Below are positions 11,461 to 21,781 of a stretch of DNA of 64,000 nt, one piece after another. Made by a program: the position numbers and the translations under genes. The stretch comes from Acarospora socialis. Taxonomy: Eukaryota; Ascomycota; Lecanoromycetes; Acarosporales; Acarosporaceae. The number at the start of each line of letters is the position of its first letter. Position 1 is the first letter of the stretch. The stretch lies in assembly GCA_025617375.2 (NCBI GenBank), contig JAMYGW020000006.1, positions 625,001 to 689,000 of the forward strand, given 5' to 3'. The notes below the pieces were generated by a model. That model was not told the origin of the DNA, searched no databases, and saw nothing but the letters and a program-made list of their open reading frames with translations.

Positions 11461-11853
11461 ATGCTTTCTAAAAATTTCAATCATCTAAGAATTGCAAAGA
11501 AAATTCAGCTCAGTGATAGTCTCATCACATTTCTCTGTGAATTCTGTACTGTCTGTGATCTCAATTGCTTTGTTATGATTGATGAAAGATCAAAATGTGA
11601 TAAGTGTACTCATCACAGTTGTCTCTGTGTTGCAGTTTCATGAAAGTCTCTTGACAGAACTTGTCTTTCTCTTCAAAAGAAAATAAGTGATGTGAATGTG
11701 ATTCTTGATGCTCTTGTCATCAAAATAATGTGTTTTCAAAAGACTCTGAATCAAACAGATTGTCATGCTGCACAGAAAACTGACTGTCTTGCTGCTGAAC
11801 TTGATAGTGATAATGATGAAACTGAGAATGAAGATTCTCAAACAATGTTGTAA
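11461..11853 (+). pseudogene. Antisense Cys-rich/coiled-coil ORF of gypsy G2
   Basis: The best preserved copy of this frame: 130 residues with one stop at 11641-11643, where TGA replaces what looks like TGG. It reads LRIAKKIQLSDSL, then cysteine pairs (CEFCTVCDLNC, KCDKC...C.C) over about residues 24-57, a helix with heptad leucines (SLQKKISDVNVILDAL) and an acidic end (ELDSDNDETENEDS). It starts 77 bp inside the 3' LTR and runs towards pol on the opposite strand. The spacing of cysteines resembles a zinc-binding module. Function unknown; conservation in five copies argues that it is a real component of this element family. Confidence 0.68.
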
Positions 11854-11879
11854 CTTGTTGACTCAATGTTGTCATTCTT

Positions 11880-14800
11880 CTGAGTTAATATCAACTTTTT
11901 TTCTCAAAATGTTGAAGTGTTCTCACACAGTTCTTGAGATTCTCTCTGAGTTCTCAGATATTTTCTGAGATATCATAATCTTTTCATTTCATGAGATAGT
12001 GAGCTTTCTCACTAATCATTCTCTTTTTTAGAATGTTCTCAACTTCATATTCTTCATTGAGTTTGACAGATATTTTGTTGATTTGAAGTGATATGAACTG
12101 ATTGCAATGCTGTAGCATGAATGCATGAAATATTGAATGTATTCTCATTTTCTTGAGTAAGTCTAGCTCATAGCTTAACTCTTTGATGTTTCATATGATC
12201 TTGAATGATTCAATGCTCTTGTTTTTCAGCTTCTTGCTTCTTTTCTTTGTTCATATGTTATTTATTCTTAGATATATCTTCTCTTTCTCTTTGAATGATT
12301 TTGTCTCTATTGTTTGTTTCATCTGCTGTTCAATCTGTCTCATTAGATCTTGATGCAGTTTTTTCATCTGTGTGATGTTCAAAATTGCTTTTTGACTCTG
12401 TGATTTGTGTTCTTTGAAATCTTGCTATATCTCTGAGTTGTAGTCATAGTTCACATAGAAAGATGTCTCTTCTGTGATTTCATTTTTTGCATTGTTGTAT
12501 GCAAACTGTGTCATTGACAACAGTCATATTCAGTCATTCTGATTCTTGTTGACATAGTGTTTTAAGTATGTTTTTACTGTCTGATTCATTTGCTTACTTT
12601 GTTCATCTGTCTGTGAATAATATGCTGTTGATATCTTATGTTTTATTCTGAGTTCTGCTGTAAGTGTTTTTCAAAACTTGCTTGTAAACAGTTTGTCTCT
12701 GTCAGTGATAAATTCTTTTAATAGTTCATGATTGCTAATCAATTCTCTTAATATCATGTATGTCAATACTGGTGCTGTTGTGATTTCTTTGAATGAAATG
12801 AACATTGTGTACTTGATTAATCTGTTCACTATAGTCAATATACTGTTGAATTTTATTTTTCATGTCAGATTCTTTGACAATGATAGCTTTGTGATGAAGT
12901 TCATGATAACTGACTTTCATGATGCATCTGATGTGTTCAGTTGTGTTACTTTGTTGTATTGTTTATCTTGATTAATCTTGTTTCTTCAGCATGAGTTGCA
13001 CACAGTGATCATCTTGATGATTCAATTTTTAAAATTGCTAATGTTGCATCTTCTTTGCACTAGATCTTCAGTGTGTTTAACTTCTAGATGCTCTCTGATT
13101 CTGTTATAGTGACATATTTTGATGAGTTTGTTGTCTGTCAAGAAAGCTTGCTTTATCTTGTACATTGCTGCTAAATTCTTTGTGAGAATTTCACTGTCAT
13201 CTTTGCTCAAAATTTCAACATATACTGTCTGTATGTCTTCATGATCAGATTGTCTGCTCAAGACATTCACTTCATCATTCTCATTATCTCTCTTGTAATG
13301 AATCTGAAATTCATAGTCTGCTAACTGCTCTGTTCAATGAATCTGTCATTGATTGAGTTGCTTTGTTGTTGCAAAGTTTCTCAGATTCTTGTGATTCATA
13401 TAGATCTGAATTGATTTGCTTGTTCTTGCAAGATAAGATCTTCAGTCTTGTAGTGCTTTCACTATTGCAAGAAGTTTCTTGTTGTGAATCTCATATCTTT
13501 TCTTGAGTTCTGACAATTTTCTAAATTGATATGCTATAGATCTCTGTCACTCTTCTTCAATTTAATATAGACATGCATTTACTGCAAAATCTGAAGCATC
13601 AGTTTTCAGTGTCTTCTCACATGCTGAATTGAATATTCTCAGATGTGCTGTTCTGCTAAGACTTTTCTTTAATATGTGAAACACATTCTTCTGCTCTTTA
13701 TCTCAATGCTATTTTTCACTTTTGTGTGTCAAATGTGTCAATGATTCTGCAATTCTTGCATAGTTTGATATGAACTTTCAATAATAGTTCATTAATTCTA
13801 GAAAGACCTGTACTTTCTTGATTCTTTTTGATGTTAATCAGTCTCTGACTGCTTCTGTCTTCTTTAAATTCTTCTTGATCTGTTCAGATTGAATTACATA
13901 GTTTAGAAACTTGATTTTCTTGATTTTGAATCTGTTTTTTGACTTTTTCATGTACAAGACTCTCTTGTTGAGCTTTGCTAATATCTTTTGCATATGTTTG
14001 TGATGCTCTTCAAGATCTTCTGAATATATCAGAATATCATTGAGATATGTGATTACAAAATCATCAAGATACTCTTTCAATATATCATTGATCAGTCTCT
14101 GAAAGATGACTGAAGCATTTTTCAGCTCAAATGACATAACAGTGTATTCATAGTGTCTGTATCTCATTCAAAATGCTGTTTTTCATTCTTCATCTTCTTT
14201 CATTTTAACTCAGTAGTAGACATTCTTAAGATCTAGACTTGTGAATCATTTAGTCTTGTCTAACTGATCTTGCAACTCTTTTATCAACAGTAGAGAATAA
14301 CTGTCTTGATGAGTTATCTTGTTGAGTTGTCTGTAATTGACACATAGTCATTTTCTGTCATTCTTTTTTGATATGAACAGAATCAGATATTCTGCTGATG
14401 ACTTTGATGATTTGATGAATTCTCTCTTGAGATTCTCATCAAGATAAGTTTTAACTTTCTTGAGCTGATTCTTGCTCATTGAATATAATGACATTTACTT
14501 AGATTGCTTTTCATTCAATAGTGATATCTTGTGATCTCATGACTTATGTTCTGATAAGTTCATTTCTGATTGTTTGAAAATCTTGTATGTGTCTTTGACT
14601 GCACATATTTTCTTTGTAACTCAATTGATTTGTGAATTCTTTTCACACAATCAAGACATCTCTAGCATTGCATCATATTCAATTGATTTCATGACATCAA
14701 ACATGATTTTCTGTGAGTTTCTCAGAATTGAGACTTTCACACAGGTTTTCTTGTCAATTCTTTTGATGACTTCATTTGTCATTTGTATGTTGAATGAACA

Positions 14801-16887
14801 GCACATTCACTGTGTCACTAATTTTAACATATCAACTATTTATCAACTCATAATATTTCTGTTCACTTCAGAATTCATTAATGTGTTAATTTGATGTTTG
14901 TTAATCATGATCTTGATTCATATTCTATGATCATTATTCTGTCTTTGAGATGTCACTAGCTTCTTATTCTCTAGTCTTGTTGAGAAAGCTTTTCATTTTT
15001 TGACTTGCTTGATTGTTCAGCTCATCTTCAAAGTTCTTGAAACTATCTGAGTTTTCTTTCAATCATAAGATTCATATGCTCTAGACTGTATCACTTAATG
15101 TGTCTTTCTGAATGTAGTTGAAGTTCATATTGATTGTACTTCATCTGCAACTGACTCTCAAAGACTTTTATTCTTTGCAGAAATTCAGATGATATATACT
15201 CTTCACTGAAGATTCATCTGTCTTCATTCTGCATGATATATTCTTCAGATAAGTGTATCTTGATTTTGTGACTCTTTGTTTTTCAAACAAGAAATCTTGA
15301 CAATACTGTGTCATCACTGTTGAAACATTCATCTTTAACAGCTGTCATCAGCTTTTTTAGCTGGTCATATGTCTCTTTTTCTTTCACACTTTTATGTTGT
15401 GCTTTTTGTTTCTGAGCTTGTATCTCTTGCTTAAGTTCTTGCTTCTTGAATTGAAGCTTTTCTTCTTTCAATGCTTGACATTGATTCTCAGAGTGCTGGT
15501 ATGCTATCTTCAGCTTTATATTGACTTTTTATTTGTCAATTTCTTTCTGATTCACATTCAAATTCAGTGCTTGTCAGATATTATCACTGTAGTTTTCTTT
15601 TATCTGAGTTTCTCAAGTATTGGTCTCTTTGATCTCAACATCAAGAATATTTTTCTTGATAAGAGTAGTTAATTCTTTCTTGTAGATTGATTGACTCATT
15701 GTGTCATATCTATTCTTTGTGTCTTTGTGCAGTCTCTGTGAGTATCATCTGACTTCATTTTTTGCACTCATATGTGCTCAGCACATATTGTCATAACAGA
15801 CTGTTCAACTCAGAACATCATGCACTATACTTGATTTCTTCATCTTCATTTCAGTCATTATTGCTGCAACATTTTTTCTTTTTATCTGAGATCTGTTACA
15901 TTCTCAGACAAGGTGTTCAGATTTTCTGCAGTTGTAATACATTCACATTTCACTTTGCAGTGTTATCTGAAACTTAGTGAATCACTCTGTCTGACATTCA
16001 GACTTCACTTATCTAGTCTTTTATGACTTCTGATGATGCTTTTTGATTATATTGAGATTCATAGAGTTTGTTTCTCTATGTCTTATTAATGAAACATATC
16101 ACTTCATTCATGATCAGAAGCTTTCTTCTTGACCTTCTATCATAGATGACATTTGATATTCTTTTTGTTTCATCTGTTGTTTTCACTGACAACTATTAAT
16201 GTTGATACTCAGATTGATCATTTTCTGAAGATTGTCTGGTTGTTCTGCTTGAGCTATTTCATCTTTAATGAACTCTCTCAACTCACAATAGTACTGATAG
16301 GTGAGTGCTTCTTCATTTCATTTGATAAGTGTTGCTAACTGCTGAAACTCTGTGACATATATTGTCACTGATTCATTCTGTCACAAGATGTGAACTTATC
16401 TCTCTGCTGCTCTTTCTTCATCAATCACTTCAAAGACTTTCTTGAGTTCTTTCTTAAATCATTCATAGTCATTGAACATAGACTTCATGTCTGCATTGCA
16501 TTCTTCATATCTCTTTTCTAAGAACTCATGCAGCTTAAAATAGACTCAATCAAAGACTGCATTCATGAGGTAGGTTGTTGCAAACAGTGTCTTTTCTTGA
16601 TTGATTTGAAACTTCAGTTGATTAAACTCAATATATAGATCAAGTTTAGTCACAAAGACTTGCAGCTTTTCTCTCTCTTCATCAAAGATATTCAGTATCT
16701 GTATCTTAGATGCACTCAGAGATAGTTGTATCATCTGAACAAGCATCATTGATTGTGTCATCATTCTATCTGAAGTAGATAGTAGAGATGAGTTTGTCTG
16801 AACTTGTCTCAAGAACAAAGTTAAGACATTCTTCTGTGTGTCAGACATCATACTCATTATATTGTAAGAATGTTCAAAGTGTAACAT
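11880..16887 (-). pseudogene. G2 gag-pol remnant
   Basis: Gag opens at the ATG overlapping the LTR end (16887) and is open for 113 residues (MLHFEHSYN...). RT lies at about 13840-14480; the catalytic motif reads TYLNDILIYS, with the first aspartate of YLDD changed to Asn by G-to-A, and MSFEL and NAS replace MPFGL and NAP. RNase H is at about 13270-13620, the integrase zinc domain at about 12960-13150, and the chromodomain near 11925-12075. Many stops. Same gene order as G1. Confidence 0.9.
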
Positions 16888-17240
16888 CTTAATCTGAGAT
16901 TTCTCAGGTATGTAGAGCTAAGAGTTTGTGCTTGTTGATATAACAGCTGGTTTGAAACAGTTCTGGACTTTAACTCTTAGATGATTACTTAAGTTGAACA
17001 TGATTGTTTTCTTAAAAGAAACAACTCTACTATATAGAACTTGCTCAACATCTCTGTGTTGAGCATTCTTGGTGTCTTGATGTCTCAACATTGAGAGATC
17101 AAGTTCTTGGCTCATCTGCTCACCATTAAGTCATTACACTGTCATGTGACTGCTGCCTAGCAGTCTTTCTCATATGTGCTTTGGGTGAACTCCTGATCCC
17201 AGACTCATGAGTTTTTTTCTGATTAGACATGGTCATAACA
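16880..17240 (-). repeat. G2 5' LTR
   Basis: 361 bp, partner of 11023-11383. Retains GGG and CCC near 17182-17200, so less mutated than its partner. The coding ATG of gag overlaps its inner end. Confidence 0.93.
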
Positions 17241-17665
17241 CTACTTGAGTCATTCACTTATTTGAATCATCTCAAAATCTCATAATTACAGAATTTCAAA
17301 ATTCAATAACATCATAACATCAAATTGAGATTATCTGAAATTCAAATATAGAATATAAGTCAATATGCTCTGTTATATATAAATTTTTAAAGAGATTATG
17401 TCTATTATCTAAAGTAATATACAGAATATCTTTAGAAATACAGTAAATTACAGTGCTCTGTATTTCTAATTCACTTTCTATAGAAATTAATAGTACTTCA
17501 AGTATCTATTCTATTAGAGATATTTACTGCTATCTCATTTCAGCTTAAATTTTTAGATTTTATGTAGCTGCTGTGGAGTTATTGAATTTTGAAATTCTGT
17601 AATTTGTATGGGATTTTGAGGTGGTCCGAATAAGTGGGCGGCTCGAGTAGCAGGGAAATACGTTA

Positions 17666-18114
17666 CATACAGCCGTATAGCAGAACGGGTTGAACATTTG
17701 CCTGCTTGTCGATCCCTCAGCACAGGCCAAGGCATGGGATTCTAACCAATGATATCTCACTGCTATTTCATTCAGGTAGTGATGGACTAGTCTCCTTCGT
17801 AGTCGTCTTCAGCCCATTCTGCTACCTGACTGTACGTGACATGTCGGCACCTGTAGCCTTGTCGGCCACCGGTGCAGGGGAAGCCACTTGCTCCTTCTGT
17901 CATACAAGTCGTTGAGTCGTTGACGTGAGACCCCGCAGTGTGATTACTTCCCAGGTACACTGTATTGAAGCAAGCATAGTAAGGTATGTCATTGGAATCT
18001 CACCAATTCTGGACCGAGAGTTAGGCGGCTCAGCTGGTGGCGCAACGAACAGTACGGGCAGCAAGCTATCGGCACAGGCCGGTCCAATCGGTAAAGGAGC
18101 AGAGATACAGGATA
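17666..18114. other. GC-normal intergenic sequence
   Basis: First stretch of the normal-GC island. Short ORFs occur in several frames on both strands but none has recognisable motifs or outcompetes the others. A GGTTAGAATCC on the minus strand near 17740 resembles a B box but has no partner A box. Confidence 0.5.
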
Positions 18115-18263
18115 TGGACACGGCGGGTGGATAGCCGCATAAAAAAGTACCACCATTTTAGATCAAGTCCACGTTGGCACTGACAGATTTTGTATGAGAG
18201 CGGAATTTTTACAGGGCTAATTTAGAGGATTTTCCATATGCGGCTATCCACCCGCTGTGTCCA
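18115..18263. mobile_element. 149-bp mariner-type MITE
   Basis: 27-bp terminal inverted repeats (18115-18141 and 18237-18263) differ at one base and begin TGGACAC; TA duplications lie at 18113-18114 and 18264-18265. The inverted similarity continues outside as TACAGGATA versus the complement of ACTATCCTGTA, so the true ends may lie further out. It ends 110 bp from the stop codon of the C6 regulator gene and could act as a hairpin in its 3' region. Confidence 0.7.
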
Positions 18264-18373
18264 TAACTATCCTGTAAGATCAAACACTCAGGTACGGTGC
18301 GGCAGCTAACTATGTGGACAGGGCTGGTCCCATGGCTCCACGAAAGAGGAGCATTTCTTGGCGAATAAGGCCC

Positions 18374-19738
18374 CTAACTTTTGTCCAGCCACTCCCGTGC
18401 CGCCAACATGATTTTCCTCAGCCGGTTCTGAAAGAAGGTCTTGAGCGCAAAGTGCAGATGCGTGCCGCCGTCCTGAGTGCTGCTGCAGAACTTTTCGCCA
18501 AACAGCTTCACAACCTTGTCCATCTTGATCACCTCGACCAGGATCACCTGCGTGACAACTCGGCCGCCGTGTTCGCCTTGGAGCTGCAGACCTCCGATCG
18601 TGATGGGCGGTACGAACACTGAAGTTCCAGCCCTGAGCGGGGGCCGGCCGCTTGGACCGTCATCGTAGGCGGTGCTGCCGGTCGTGCCGCCGTTCGCATT
18701 GGCTAACCCTCCCGGGCCGGAGTTGTAGCTGCGTTGTAAGCCTGCTTCGTACCAGGACAGTATCTGCGATATGATGGCTGTGGCAAGAAGAGCCTGGTTG
18801 GTTGTAGCGGCGCAGGTGCAGTTGAGCATGGCTTGCAAGTTGGCCATAGCTGCCTGGTTGACGGTGAGAACGGGGTCCAGGCTTCGACGTAAACTGCTCG
18901 CCGGACCCGTGTGGTCTGACTGCGGGGCCGCACACGAAGCTCCGGGTGCATCGAGCCTCTGCAAGGTGGAGAAGGCAACGGCTGCGCACGCCTGGTGCGC
19001 TTTGCGGCCTCCTGTACCGCAGTCCGTGGTCGAGTCGGAGCCGGCTCCCTGGTCGGATGCGAACATTCCCATCAACTCTTCGTCTGGCGTGGAGGAAAGG
19101 GTGGCCAGATCGGATTCCTCGATGGTAATTGGATCCTTTGAATCGCCGTTATGGACCCACGGTGCATCCATGTCGTGGTCGAAAATGCTATCGACTATCG
19201 ACTCGATGTCGCTTGGGTGAACCGGCATGTGAATGCCAGTACGGTTTCCATAGCCAGCATCGAGCAAGCTCAGCGGACTGAAGAAGCCCGAGGTGGTTTC
19301 GAAGTTGAAGAGTTGCGGCACAGTGGTTGACTCATCTTTTGTGGAAGGCGTGATTACGGGAGACGCGTTTCCTGCATCACTTTGTGGTTTTGGTGTTGCG
19401 ATGCAGCGTTCTGCTGCCGCCGCTGCTGACCCTACCGATGGCGATCGGCGAGCTTGCTCTTCTGTCTGCTCAGCGTCGGAAACTGCCCTCCTCTTCTTCG
19501 ATCGTTGGGATGGGCTGTACATGCAGCGAACCCCTTGGTAGATGCATCTCTGGCAACTCGGTACTTCTTTTCCACAGCGGACCTTTGATTTGGCGCAGTT
19601 GTCGCACGTTGCTCTAAAAGCACGGACAGGACTCTGACTCAGTGTGATGGGTGTCTGGAAAGACGGTGTTAGGTCTATCCTCAACGATTGAAACTTGGGT
19701 GCTACCTGATAGATATCCCCAGTGTTCTTGGCAGCCAT
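18374..19738 (-). CDS. AflR-like Zn2Cys6 transcription factor
   Basis: 454-residue single-exon protein, close to the usual AflR length of about 440. Residues 45-72 are a canonical C6 zinc cluster, CX2CX6CX6CX2CX6C, followed by a basic patch (SKKRR, 80-84) likely to serve in nuclear import and DNA contact. The middle is low-complexity. Residues 287-417 match the AflR C-terminal pattern: a Cys-containing helix (NCTCA near 306), SWYEA near 328, then PPITIGGLQLQG near 377 and a final helix ending FGEKF. That domain pair is known from regulators of aflatoxin, sterigmatocystin and related polyketide clusters. No biosynthetic gene lies in the window, so its targets are unknown. It is the only clearly intact host-type gene and codon use is GC-normal. 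A MITE abuts its 3' side. An opposite-strand 149-residue ORF is a shadow. Confidence 0.88.
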   Translation of the reverse strand: MAAKNTGDIYQVAPKFQSLRIDLTPSFQTPITLSQSPVRAFRATCDNCAKSKVRCGKEVPSCQRCIYQGVRCMYSPSQRSKKRRAVSDAEQTEEQARRSPSVGSAAAAAERCIATPKPQSDAGNASPVITPSTKDESTTVPQLFNFETTSGFFSPLSLLDAGYGNRTGIHMPVHPSDIESIVDSIFDHDMDAPWVHNGDSKDPITIEESDLATLSSTPDEELMGMFASDQGAGSDSTTDCGTGGRKAHQACAAVAFSTLQRLDAPGASCAAPQSDHTGPASSLRRSLDPVLTVNQAAMANLQAMLNCTCAATTNQALLATAIISQILSWYEAGLQRSYNSGPGGLANANGGTTGSTAYDDGPSGRPPLRAGTSVFVPPITIGGLQLQGEHGGRVVTQVILVEVIKMDKVVKLFGEKFCSSTQDGGTHLHFALKTFFQNRLRKIMLAAREWLDKS

Positions 19739-19815
19739 ACTGCTATGAATTTGGAGTAGTTAAAGTGAAGAGAACTTAACACAGAATAAACTAGCCTCGA
19801 TGGGCACAAGACACA

Positions 19816-19823
19816 TTTAAATA
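19816..19823 (-). promoter_or_regulatory. Putative TATA box of the C6 regulator
   Basis: TATTTAAA on the minus strand, 78-85 bp upstream of the start codon. Distance is plausible for a fungal promoter; nothing else supports it. Confidence 0.35.
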
Positions 19824-19829
19824 GCTAGC

Positions 19830-21780
19830 CCCTTTCCGGCTGGGCATCCGGGTTCCCAAATAAAGCCCACCTCTTTGACCTGGGCCAACAAGTTAAGAAT
19901 GTACATGGCGATCGTATAGCGAAAAAGAAAGTGTTCCAACATAGTGGTTCAGAAGAGGCATGTGCCAGCGTTTAGAATCGCCGGATCGGGGTAGCAACAG
20001 CTACGCCGTACACTAAAGGTGATGTAGAGGTGGGTTCAAGAGGGGACCTCTTCGTCAAGCTGAGATGGAGGACATTCTCGAGGGAGGATGAACCCTATCA
20101 GCCCTAACCTGCGGGGCCTCCACCTTTTTTATTGGAGCTGTTTATGAGAGCAGCCACCTCGGAATCCAGTAATGGTATGAGTCAACCTAAGAAGCCGGTC
20201 AGGGGATATAGGCACACACGTCCGCTGTTTAACAGGTAGCTTGACTGGGTAGGAGAAGCTGTGGTCGAGCTGAGATGTACAGTTTACTGCGGATACACTG
20301 GTACAGAGCGCTTGTAGCCTTTCTACACCGCTACCCACCATCAACCCAGCTCTGGCACCATTGGCGGAGCAAGCGGTACCTGGCGTCAGTCTTCGGGACA
20401 TCACTACATTCACAGCATTTAGTGTCTCACCCGCATACTGATCTGAGTGACCATTCAAGCTCTGCGCAGTACTTTCTGATCGCTTGACCTAACCTTCCAC
20501 TGAAGCATGAGTACATTTGAGTTAGGGCTAAACAAGGATGAACAACGATCAGACAATAGTGTGCTACCTAATGTCACTTGTGCTACCACTAAGCGAAAAG
20601 TCCCTTCTAAGCCTTCTATACACAAATGACAGCCCCCAATATCCCTCCAATGAAAGCCCCAACTCTCCTTCCCAGCCTGGCAGTATCGCCCGATCCAATC
20701 TCACGCTCGTCGCACTCCGTGCCGCGTTCACCAGTTGGTAAATGGCTGCCTAAACGGCAAGGATCGCGCCAATGCACGAGGGAGAAAGAATCAGACCCAT
20801 CATCCTCGACATAAGAAAGGAACTCCTGTTCAGAGGCGGAGCAAAGGCTGAAATCAGAATCCAATGCATGCTAATGCATCCTGCAGAGAACGGGACCTGG
20901 CTGATTGCCAACACAGAAGGTTCAGCGTGGTGCAGTCGGGCAGAAACGCCTCGCCGGTGGTGAGGCTCTTTACTGATTGGACACCTCCTGATATGATGGC
21001 AATACCCTGCTCAGCCTTCACCTCAACACATGTGAGGCGGTCCATGTCGCACTACAGCATTAGTACGGCACAGTCAGATTGCAGCAATCCCGCCCTGTCC
21101 TGCTGACAGCTGGAGTCTGAGCTTGAAACACTGAGCGCCACCCTGTGAGCTGATTCCCGCTTTACAAATCATACCCTGCGACGACATTGAGCCTCTCACT
21201 GTGAAGGCTGAGGATCTACAGAGCACCTTCAAGAACATCGCATCTGTAGTAAAATCAGGGGAGAAGGAGTCATTCAGTAGGGACACTGTCCTTATGGTAA
21301 AGAGCCTGTATGAGTGGATAGTGTTCAACCCCAACAGACAGATAGTAATACTGTCGGCCTCAGGGTCCAGAACAGTGAGAAAATGTGGTCACATGGGTCA
21401 AAAATAGACGCAAGGAGAAAGTGCAATGACTTGACCACGGGACCTAACCTGAGGAGCTTGAAGAACATGGACGTGGACTGCGCTTCGACCACGGCTAGCT
21501 CAGTGATATCGTTGGCCTTGGAGGAGGACTGTATGAAAGCAAAGAAGGGATCCGTAGCTTTCAAGACATGGAGAGTCCAGCCTCAAGCGTTCCCTGCCCC
21601 AGATCCATACCAGCAAGCGTTCATGTGCGTTTCACAACCTCTGTATTACACTCAACCACACCATGCACAGCCGCGGCCAATACAGCACCACAGGATACCT
21701 CAGATGATCCCTGATGGAACAATGTGTGGATGAGCCTAAGGGTAAGGCAGTCGCTAGGTATCTAATCTAGGGGAAACAGT
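19830..21780. other. GC-normal sequence without recognised gene
   Basis: Short overlapping ORFs on both strands, none with a family signature I can name. The part from about 21300 may hold the frameshifted C-terminal end of the DUF3435 relic (a minus-strand IFDPCDHIFSL is reminiscent of that family) but I could not place its catalytic Arg, His and Tyr. Confidence 0.4.
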
Positions 21781-21781
21781 G

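Larger units (their letters stand above)
11023..17240 (-). mobile_element. Ty3/gypsy chromovirus G2, complete but mutated
   Basis: Minus-strand element with two 361-bp LTRs (11023-11383 and 16880-17240) and an exact 5-bp target duplication CTACT (11018-11022 and 17241-17245). Internal order, read leftwards, is gag, protease, RT, RNase H, integrase, chromodomain and then the antisense ORF. It inserted into the MITE above. The right (5') LTR keeps some GGG and CCC while the left LTR has lost nearly all, so mutation weakens towards the GC-normal island. Confidence 0.95.
11005..17663. mobile_element. Fot1/pogo-like MITE split by gypsy G2
   Basis: After removing G2 and one copy of its CTACT target duplication, a 436-bp element remains (11005-11022 plus 17246-17663). 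It has terminal inverted repeats of about 80 bp that begin ACGTATTTCCCTGC on the intact side and ATGTATTTTTCTGC on the other, and TA duplications at 11003-11004 and 17664-17665. The similarity stops at those TA pairs. ACGTA-type ends with TA targets are typical of fungal Fot1/pogo elements. No transposase is present. The left arm and centre are mutated, the right arm is not. Confidence 0.75.

Noticed and set aside
17725-17830. Possible tRNA or SINE (GGTTAGAATCC on the minus strand)
   Set aside because: No A box at a fitting distance and no acceptor-stem pairing.
18771-19220. 149-residue plus-strand ORF
   Set aside because: Lies wholly opposite the AflR-like gene and has no family signature; a GC-rich shadow frame.
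20522-20527. Telomere-like TTAGGG
   Set aside because: A single hexamer with no array.
21201-21733. Plus-strand ORFs of 68 and 139 residues
   Set aside because: Overlap each other and probably the frameshifted tail of the DUF3435 relic; no motif recognised.
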